Positions 59,254-64,000 of a stretch of DNA of 64,000 bases are shown piece by piece. The stretch is taken from the NCBI RefSeq assembly GCF_002013915.1, contig NZ_MBTF01000003.1, forward strand, positions 186,001-250,000. The letters run 5' to 3'. Both the position numbers and the translations under genes were made by a program. The first letter of the stretch is position 1. Each line of letters starts with the position of its first letter. This stretch comes from Mucilaginibacter pedocola (GTDB lineage Bacteria; Bacteroidota; Bacteroidia; Sphingobacteriales; Sphingobacteriaceae). Under the pieces are notes generated by a model that saw nothing but the letters and a program-made list of their open reading frames with translations, did no database searches and had not been told where the DNA came from.

Positions 59254-60440
59254 ACCGAATATACCGACGGCACCGCGTCGCGCAGGTTATAGTTAGATGC
59301 CATTACCTCGCCGTAGGCACCTGCGGTACGTACAGCGATAAGGTCGCCGCGTTGCGATTCGGGCAGCTCAACGTCCTTCCTAAAGCAATCCGTACTCTCG
59401 CATATCGGTCCAACTACGTCATAGTTTAAGACTTGAGAAGAAGCTCCGTCTTCCGGACTTTCGGACTTACCGACTTCGGACTTCCGACTTAAATTTTCGA
59501 TAGAGTGATAAGCCTGGTACAACATCGGGCGCATCAGTTCGGTCATACCGGCATCCAGTATCAGGAAGTTCTTTTTCTGCCCTATTTTAACGTATAGTAC
59601 ACGTGAAATCAACGAGGCTGATTGAGCAACCAATGCACGGCCCAGTTCAAAGTGTACTTCCTGTCCCGGTTTTACGCGCAGGAATTTTCTGAATACGCTA
59701 AAGTAGCTTTCAAAATCGGGGATGGTGTTGGTATCGGGGTTGTAATAATCTACACCCAGGCCACCGCCGGCGTTCAATACCTTTATAGCGAAGCCGTGGT
59801 TCTCGAACCAGTCCTGCATATCGTTTATGCGGGTGCAAAGGTTTTTATAAACCTCCATATCAGTTATCTGCGAACCAATGTGGAAGTGGATGCCCAAAAA
59901 CTTCAGGTTGGTGCATTTGCGCAGGGTTTCGGCAACATCCTGCAGTTGCCAGGTGTTTATACCGAATTTGTTCTCGTCCAAACCCGTAGTAATAAAGTGG
60001 TGCGTATGGGCATCCACGTTAGGGTTTATACGGATAGCAACGCCTGCAACTTTGTTTTTAGCCTGCGCCAGCTCGTTGATAATTTCCAGCTCCTGTATCG
60101 ATTCTACATTGAAGCAGAAAATATCCGCATCCAGCGCCAGGTTTATCTCTTTATCTGATTTACCCACGCCCGCAAAAACCACCTTGCCTTTATCAAAACC
60201 ACCGGCAATGGCAGCTTTTACTTCGTTACCGCTTACACAGTCGGCACCAAACCCATAGCGCTGTACCGCTTCAACCACTTTCGGGTTAAAGTTGGCCTTC
60301 ATGGCATAATGCACATGGAAGTTATGTTTAGCAGAAGCATCGCGGCAAGCATCAAGCGTTTGCCTCAACACATCCATGTTATAGTAATAAAACGGGGTCT
60401 CTATCCCCTTAAAGCGTTCTATAGTTTCCGGTTTGAACAT
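59250..60440 (-). CDS. lysA: Diaminopimelate decarboxylase
   Basis: Last step of lysine synthesis, pyridoxal-phosphate dependent. 396 residues with YAMKANFNPKVV (PLP Lys in AMKAN, about residue 48), GADCVSGNEV, HFHIGSQ, GGGLG, and LDAGMTELMRPMLY. Between ENLS and YDVVGPICES there are about 20 residues (RKSEVGKSESPEDGASSQVL) that homologues normally lack; on DNA level this is 59440-59500 and carries the dispersed TCCGGACTTTCGGACTT repeat. The insertion is in frame and lies in a surface loop of the fold near the active-site end by sequence position. It follows lysC on the same strand (lysC 60554-61864) with a short C-rich repeat in the gap. Confidence 0.96.
   Translation of the reverse strand: MFKPETIERFKGIETPFYYYNMDVLRQTLDACRDASAKHNFHVHYAMKANFNPKVVEAVQRYGFGADCVSGNEVKAAIAGGFDKGKVVFAGVGKSDKEINLALDADIFCFNVESIQELEIINELAQAKNKVAGVAIRINPNVDAHTHHFITTGLDENKFGINTWQLQDVAETLRKCTNLKFLGIHFHIGSQITDMEVYKNLCTRINDMQDWFENHGFAIKVLNAGGGLGVDYYNPDTNTIPDFESYFSVFRKFLRVKPGQEVHFELGRALVAQSASLISRVLYVKIGQKKNFLILDAGMTELMRPMLYQAYHSIENLSRKSEVGKSESPEDGASSQVLNYDVVGPICESTDCFRKDVELPESQRGDLIAVRTAGAYGEVMASNYNLRDAVPSVYSV
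59440..59492. repeat. Dispersed repeat inside lysA
   Basis: On the plus strand this reads ...TCTTCCGGACTTTCGGACTT then ACCGACTTCGGACTTCCGAC. The word TTTCGGACTTACCGACTT is present (as complement) in the intergenic element 41964-42081. It encodes the extra loop of LysA and keeps the frame. Confidence 0.75.
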
Positions 60441-60553
60441 TTTAGCCCCCTCTAAATCTCCCCCTGAAGGGGGAGACTTCTAATATCGTATTGTAATTTA
60501 AATCTATTTCTTAAAGCCCTTCCGCTAACCAGCGGATATGGTTTGGGTGGGGC
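60441..60553. repeat. Small palindromic repeat between lysC and lysA
   Basis: Palindrome TCTCCCCCT-GA-AGGGGGAGA at 60457-60476 beside a CCCCCTCTAAATC word, the common Bacteroidota CCCCTCT-AAATCTCCCC repeat, starting 3 nt upstream of the lysA ATG. It lies in the leader of lysA and could attenuate it. Confidence 0.6.
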
Positions 60554-61864
60554 TCAGAATAGCCTGTTATGCAAACTCCTCAGCGCCTCTACTTTATCTT
60601 CGGTTTTCACCAGCAGGCTCATGTTGTGGTCGCTGCCGCCGTATGATATCATGCGTACCGGTATATGCTTAATAGCTTCCAGCACGCGGGCAGCATAGCC
60701 ATGTTTCTCGGCACCAAAATCGCCCACTACGCAAATAATGGTATGGTTCACGTCTATATCTACCGAACCGTAAGCAGCCAACTCTTTGGTTATCTCGCCC
60801 AGGTAGGTGGTATCATCAATAGTAACCGATACGGCAACCTCCGAGGTGGTTATCATATCAATACTGGTGCGGTAACGCTCGAACACTTCGAATACCTTGC
60901 GCAAAAAGCCATGCGCCAGTAACATGCGGCTGCTTTGTATCTTAATGGCGGTGATATCGTCTTTAGCGGCGATGGATTTAATCCTGTCCTTCTCGCTATC
61001 GGTAGTAATTAAAGTGCCTGCGGCCTGCGGGTCCATGGTATTCAGCAGGCGCACAGGTATCTTATACTTCTGCGCCGGGAATACGCTTTGCGGGTGCAAT
61101 ATCTTGGCACCGAAGTAGGCGAGCTCGGCAGCTTCATCAAAACTCAGCTGAGCAATAGGCTTGGTGCCTTTAACAATGCGCGGGTCGTTGTTGTGCATGC
61201 CGTCAATGTCGGTCCATATTTGCACCTCTTCGCTGCGGATGCCTGCACCAATAAGCGATGCGGTATAATCGCTGCCGCCGCGGCGCAGGTTATCTATCTC
61301 GCCAAACGCATTACGGCAAATGTAGCCCTGGGTAATGAAAAGGTTAGTATCCTTGTTCTTCTCCAGCAGCGGCGTAAGGTGCGAGGTAATATGCTCAACC
61401 ACAGGCTCGGCATCCTCATCGGTTTTCATAAATTCTAAAGCAGGCAGCAGCACGCTGCGTACGCCAATTTCCTTCAGGTAAATATGATAGAGCGTGGTAG
61501 AGAGTAATTCGCCCTGCGCTAAAATAATTTTGTCTTCAATGGGCGTGAACAGGTCGTTAGCCAAACCGCTCAGCAGGCCGAAGTGGTAATCAATAACCTC
61601 TTTACCCTGTGCGTAAAACTCGGGCTTCTCTAAAAGTTCCTTAATAAAAACTTCGTACTTGTCTTTTAAAGCGGAGATGAGGCTTGCTGCCTTAGGTTTA
61701 TCGCCGGCAAGGTATGCCTGCCCAATTTCTACCAAACTGTTTGTAGTGCCCGATACGGCCGACAGCACCACAATTTGCTGCTCGGCGGGGTTGATGATAT
61801 CCAGCAGCTTTTTCATACGAGCGGGACTACCCACCGATGTACCGCCAAATTTTAAGACTTTCAT
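60554..61864 (-). CDS. lysC: Aspartate kinase
   Basis: Phosphorylates aspartate to open the lysine/threonine/methionine pathways. 436 residues from the ATG at 61864 (MKVLKFGGTSVGSPARM), choosing it over an upstream in-frame ATG that would add a non-conserved leader. Motifs KFGGTSVG, the catalytic region NLRRGGSDYTASLIGAGI and FFGAKILHPQSVF-like AYFGAKILHPQS, and C-terminal ACT domains (SEVAVSVTIDD, VVGDFGAEKHG) for feedback control. It is monofunctional, without a homoserine dehydrogenase part. Upstream of lysA on the minus strand. Confidence 0.95.
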   Translation of the reverse strand: MKVLKFGGTSVGSPARMKKLLDIINPAEQQIVVLSAVSGTTNSLVEIGQAYLAGDKPKAASLISALKDKYEVFIKELLEKPEFYAQGKEVIDYHFGLLSGLANDLFTPIEDKIILAQGELLSTTLYHIYLKEIGVRSVLLPALEFMKTDEDAEPVVEHITSHLTPLLEKNKDTNLFITQGYICRNAFGEIDNLRRGGSDYTASLIGAGIRSEEVQIWTDIDGMHNNDPRIVKGTKPIAQLSFDEAAELAYFGAKILHPQSVFPAQKYKIPVRLLNTMDPQAAGTLITTDSEKDRIKSIAAKDDITAIKIQSSRMLLAHGFLRKVFEVFERYRTSIDMITTSEVAVSVTIDDTTYLGEITKELAAYGSVDIDVNHTIICVVGDFGAEKHGYAARVLEAIKHIPVRMISYGGSDHNMSLLVKTEDKVEALRSLHNRLF

Positions 61865-62288
61865 TTTATGTACTTCCTCAGCAAAAAACGCGGTAAACAT
61901 GCACCGGCGTTAGAGGCGCTAAAAATAGGATTTTATAGCTAATATTCGACTGGTTTGGTAGATGTTTTTGTTTGAAGGGTTCTTTTTAGATAAGCAGGGA
62001 AGCTTCGGGCGAAAGCGGGCGAAACTCGTGGGCGGTGCTTTCAGCCCGGGCTATGCGCTCATACGCCTGCAGGCATTACACACGGGCCGGTATCCGCTCC
62101 TATCCCTACCGCGAAGTTATCTGAACTCGAATTTTAAAGAATTCTAAGAATTTACAGAATGGGCTTATCGCAGCTCAATTTCTGCTCATTCATAAAATTC
62201 CATAAAATTCGAGTTCAGAAAAAAAAATCGCCACCTTCGGGTGATATATCGCCCGAAACCTGCACTTACTATTAAACGCAGAAAGAAA
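61865..62288. repeat. Repeat DNA between lysC and the sigma gene
   Basis: No gene. At 62001-62020 AGCTTCGGGCGAAAGCGGGC repeats a 20-mer of the 10.9-11.2 kb block. At 62121-62218 an inverted repeat has perfect 16-bp ends CTGAACTCGAATTTTA / TAAAATTCGAGTTCAG. The space holds the divergent starts of lysC and the ECF sigma gene. Confidence 0.7.
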
Positions 62289-62825
62289 ATGCCGGTAAAC
62301 AACACACCAACCGAAACAGAACAGCTGATAATGCGCCTTTACCAAAGCGCATTCCCGGCTGTGGCGCGCTACGTGAGCAAAATGGGCGGCAGTTTTGACG
62401 ATGCCCGCGATGTTTTTCAGGATGCACTGGTAGTGTATTACGAAAAAGCCGCCGCCGGAACATTGGAATTGCAGAAAAGCGAGCAGGCATACTTGCTGGG
62501 TGTTGCCAAATATTTGTGGTTTAAAAAGTTTAAGGATGGCAAATACGATACCTCGATTGATGAGTTTGAGGGCTTAGACCTGCCTGACGAAGCCGAACCG
62601 CAACCCATGGCCGATAAGCTGATGCATTACCTCGAAACCGCCGGGCAAAGGTGTATGCAGTTATTAAGTGCTTTTTATTACGATAAGCTGCCCATGAAAA
62701 AAATTGCCGTGCTGTTTGGCTACGCCGGCGAACGCTCGGTAACCGTGCAGAAGTATAAATGCCTGGAAAAAGTGCGCGAAACCATTAAACAAAACGCTTT
62801 GCAGTATGAGGACTTTATTGACTGA
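62289..62825 (+). CDS. RNA polymerase sigma factor, ECF type
   Basis: A 178-residue extracytoplasmic-function sigma-70 factor. Region 2 is in MRLYQSAFPAVARYVSKMGGSFDDARDVFQDALVVYYE, region 4 in QRCMQLLSAFYYDKLPMKKIAVLFGYAGERSVTVQKYKCLEKVRE. The ATG at 62289 is chosen; the frame goes on upstream through repeat DNA without a good start. The last 20 bases overlap the next gene. It probably activates an envelope-related regulon; no classic membrane anti-sigma is adjacent. Confidence 0.92.
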   Translation: MPVNNTPTETEQLIMRLYQSAFPAVARYVSKMGGSFDDARDVFQDALVVYYEKAAAGTLELQKSEQAYLLGVAKYLWFKKFKDGKYDTSIDEFEGLDLPDEAEPQPMADKLMHYLETAGQRCMQLLSAFYYDKLPMKKIAVLFGYAGERSVTVQKYKCLEKVRETIKQNALQYEDFID

Positions 62826-63072
62826 GATACAAGCCATAGACCAGCATGTGCAAGGCAGCGCCGCACCCGGCGATAAGTTGCTGTTCGACGCTAAACTACT
62901 GCTGGATGCCGAACTGCCGCAAAAAGTGCAATGGCATAAGCAAACCCTGGCTTTGGTGAACCAGTACGGGCGTAAAAATTTAAGGGGCGTTATCAGCGAT
63001 GTGCATAACCAGCTTTTCACGCAGCCGGAGCATCAAAGTTTCAGGCAAAAAATTCTGCGCTTATTTAGCTAA
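62806..63072 (+). CDS. Small cytoplasmic partner of the ECF sigma factor
   Basis: An 88-residue soluble protein overlapping the sigma gene by 20 nt, so translation is coupled. It is mostly helical (MRTLLTEIQAIDQHVQG, LFDAKLLLDAELPQKVQWHKQTLALVNQYGRKNLRGVI). N-terminal features resemble small anti-sigma or zinc-less anti-sigma proteins of Sphingobacteriaceae, from memory only. A regulatory role on the sigma factor is inferred from overlap and size. Next gene, clpP, starts 17 nt later. Confidence 0.75.
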   Translation: MRTLLTEIQAIDQHVQGSAAPGDKLLFDAKLLLDAELPQKVQWHKQTLALVNQYGRKNLRGVISDVHNQLFTQPEHQSFRQKILRLFS

Positions 63073-63089
63073 GCAATAATTAAAATTTT

Positions 63090-63782
63090 ATGGAAATAAC
63101 TACTAACGAGTTCCGCAAATATGCGGTGAGGCATCGCCATGTCAATAGTTTGCATGTTGATAGGTTTATCAGCCGGGTGAACAGCGCGAATTTACCCACC
63201 GCCATGACGCCCAATATATTGGAAGAGCGGCAATTGAATATATCGCAAATGGATGTTTTTAGCCGCCTGATGATGGACCGCATCATCTTTTTAGGCCAGG
63301 CGGTTGATGACCACATAGCCAATATTATACAGGCGCAATTGCTCTTTTTGCAATCAGCAGATGCCAAGCGCGATATCCAAATCTACATCAATTCGCCGGG
63401 TGGGTCGGTATATGCCGGGCTGGGGATATACGATACCATGCAATTCATCTCGCCCGATGTGGCAACGATGTGTACAGGCATGGCGGCCTCGATGGCGCAG
63501 GTACTACTTTGTGCAGGTGCAAAGGGTAAACGAGCTGCCTTGCCACATTCCAGGGTAATGATGCACCAACCATCTGGCGGGGCGCAAGGCACCGCTGCCG
63601 ATATTGAAATAGCCGCCATACAGGTAAGCAAAATGAAGCGCGAACTATACGAGATAACCGCCCACCACTGCGGCCAAACCTACGAGCGGGTATACCAACT
63701 ATCCGACCGCGACCACTGGATGATCGCCGCCGAAGCACTGGAGTTCGGGATGATAGATGAGGTGTTGATGCCGAAAAGCTGA
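63090..63782 (+). CDS. clpP: ATP-dependent Clp protease proteolytic subunit
   Basis: A 230-residue ClpP serine protease that degrades proteins with a ClpA/ClpX partner. The catalytic residues are Ser134 in TGMAASMAQ, His159 in RVMMHQPSGG and Asp208 in LSDRDHWM. It has the Bacteroidota N-terminal extension (EFRKYAVRHRHV). No clpX or trigger factor gene is adjacent, and it sits behind a sigma factor and its partner, so this is likely a second, specialised ClpP. Its TGA stop overlaps the CTGAACC end of a repeat. Confidence 0.95.
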   Translation: MEITTNEFRKYAVRHRHVNSLHVDRFISRVNSANLPTAMTPNILEERQLNISQMDVFSRLMMDRIIFLGQAVDDHIANIIQAQLLFLQSADAKRDIQIYINSPGGSVYAGLGIYDTMQFISPDVATMCTGMAASMAQVLLCAGAKGKRAALPHSRVMMHQPSGGAQGTAADIEIAAIQVSKMKRELYEITAHHCGQTYERVYQLSDRDHWMIAAEALEFGMIDEVLMPKS

Positions 63783-63822
63783 ACCATGATTCGCTTGATT
63801 TGGGGATTCTCCGATGGATTAG
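63779..63822. repeat. Half copy of the CTGAACC inverted repeat
   Basis: CTGAACCATGATTCGCTTG then ATTTGGGGATTCTCCGATGG; the same ends flank the inner repeat at 49256-49368. The first bases contain the TGA stop of clpP. Confidence 0.65.
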
Positions 63823-63823
63823 C

Positions 63824-63869
63824 TTATAAACGTAAAACGCCCGGCATGCCGGGCGTTTTACGTTTATAA
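63824..63869. terminator. Perfect 46-bp palindrome, terminator
   Basis: Arms TTATAAACGTAAAACGCCC / GGGCGTTTTACGTTTATAA around GGCATGCC, without a mismatch over 46 bp. It terminates clpP and is the same core as 35386-35426. A GTCATT-type repeat starts 9 nt later. Confidence 0.8.
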
Positions 63870-63877
63870 AAAACTAT

Positions 63878-64000
63878 GTCATTTCCAGGGAAGCGAAGCG
63901 ACGAGAAATCTTGTTCAGCTAAGTATGAAAGCTATGTATTACCGCTTTGCATTACGGCGAGCCTTGCATAATGAACAAGATTTCTCCCTCGTGCCTCGGT
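63878..64000. repeat. GTCATT...ATGAC dispersed inverted repeat, copy 2, cut by window
   Basis: Starts GTCATTTCCAGGGAAGCGAA and CGACGAGAAATCTTGTT, with AACAAGATTTCTCCCTCGTG before the window end. Same family as 35257-35372. The right end lies outside. Confidence 0.7.

Noticed and set aside
61865..62288. Lysine riboswitch ahead of lysC
   Set aside because: The region is composed of repeat DNA with no recognisable L-box; lysine riboswitches are not usual in this group.
1..64000. tRNA or rRNA genes
   Set aside because: I found no tRNA cloverleaf or rRNA signature on either strand by eye; a tRNAscan run would settle it.

Overview
The window reads as chromosomal DNA of a Bacteroidota bacterium of the family Sphingobacteriaceae, most like Mucilaginibacter or Pedobacter (inference from gene content; no rRNA is present to name it). 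Supporting signs are a ubiE/menG-porT pair (menaquinone and type IX secretion), the envelope block nadK - DUF6089 barrel - uppS - bamA - ompH - ompH - murI, promoter -7 elements of the Bacteroidota form TAnnTTTG, few Shine-Dalgarno sequences with several TTG/GTG starts, many DUF1080 and Gfo/Idh/MocA carbohydrate genes, and large numbers of dispersed inverted repeats between genes. I see no rRNA, tRNA, CRISPR array, integrase or transposase gene.

Layout. (1) 1-7.9 kb: one plus-strand run of eight genes ending at a strong terminator: Gfo/Idh/MocA dehydrogenase (cut by the window edge), three TIM-barrel sugar isomerases/epimerases, two MFS-type transporters, a lipoprotein cytochrome c and a DUF1080 (3-keto-disaccharide hydrolase) protein. 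It looks like uptake and oxidative processing of a sugar or glycoside. (2) 8.0-10.5 kb: an AT-rich islet with a multi-pass membrane protein, a SIR2-like protein and a superinfection-immunity/SHOCT protein, the best candidate for a defence-type module. (3) 10.7-11.6 kb: gene-free repeat DNA, then a 1387-residue hybrid two-component sensor bracketed by related repeats. (4) 16.0-24.2 kb: NIPSNAP protein, GH88 unsaturated uronyl hydrolase, YhcH-family protein, KduI and an SDR (unsaturated-uronate catabolism), followed by housekeeping genes of unclear role. (5) 24.3-38.4 kb, mostly minus strand: truncated haemoglobin, GH78 rhamnosidase, a four-gene operon (hexosamine-phosphate isomerase - PfkB kinase - GMC oxidoreductase - DUF1080), Gfo/Idh/MocA genes, SGNH hydrolase, a Crp/Fnr-RidA pair with an operator-like dyad, and a second DUF1080 - Gfo/Idh/MocA pair. 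(6) 38.6-39.3 kb: a small AT-rich two-gene unit with toxin-antitoxin architecture. (7) 39.4-56.3 kb: core genes (ubiE, porT, SDR, yqeY, hydrolase, CBS protein, nadK, uppS, bamA, two ompH, murI, cold-shock protein), with two apparent insertions into the usually tight CBS-nadK-uppS block. (8) 56.3-64.0 kb: a kinase-like sensor without ATPase domain, HAD hydrolase, lysA and lysC, an ECF sigma factor with a small partner, and an orphan clpP.

The most unusual observations are a dispersed repeat that has entered the lysA reading frame in frame, repeat ends of the type TGAAC that coincide with the stop codons of two genes, a repeat nested inside another repeat at 49.2-49.4 kb, the AT-rich SIR2 islet, and the gene logic of the isomerase-kinase-GMC-DUF1080 operon. 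Functions are assigned from motifs and family memory only; no database search was run.
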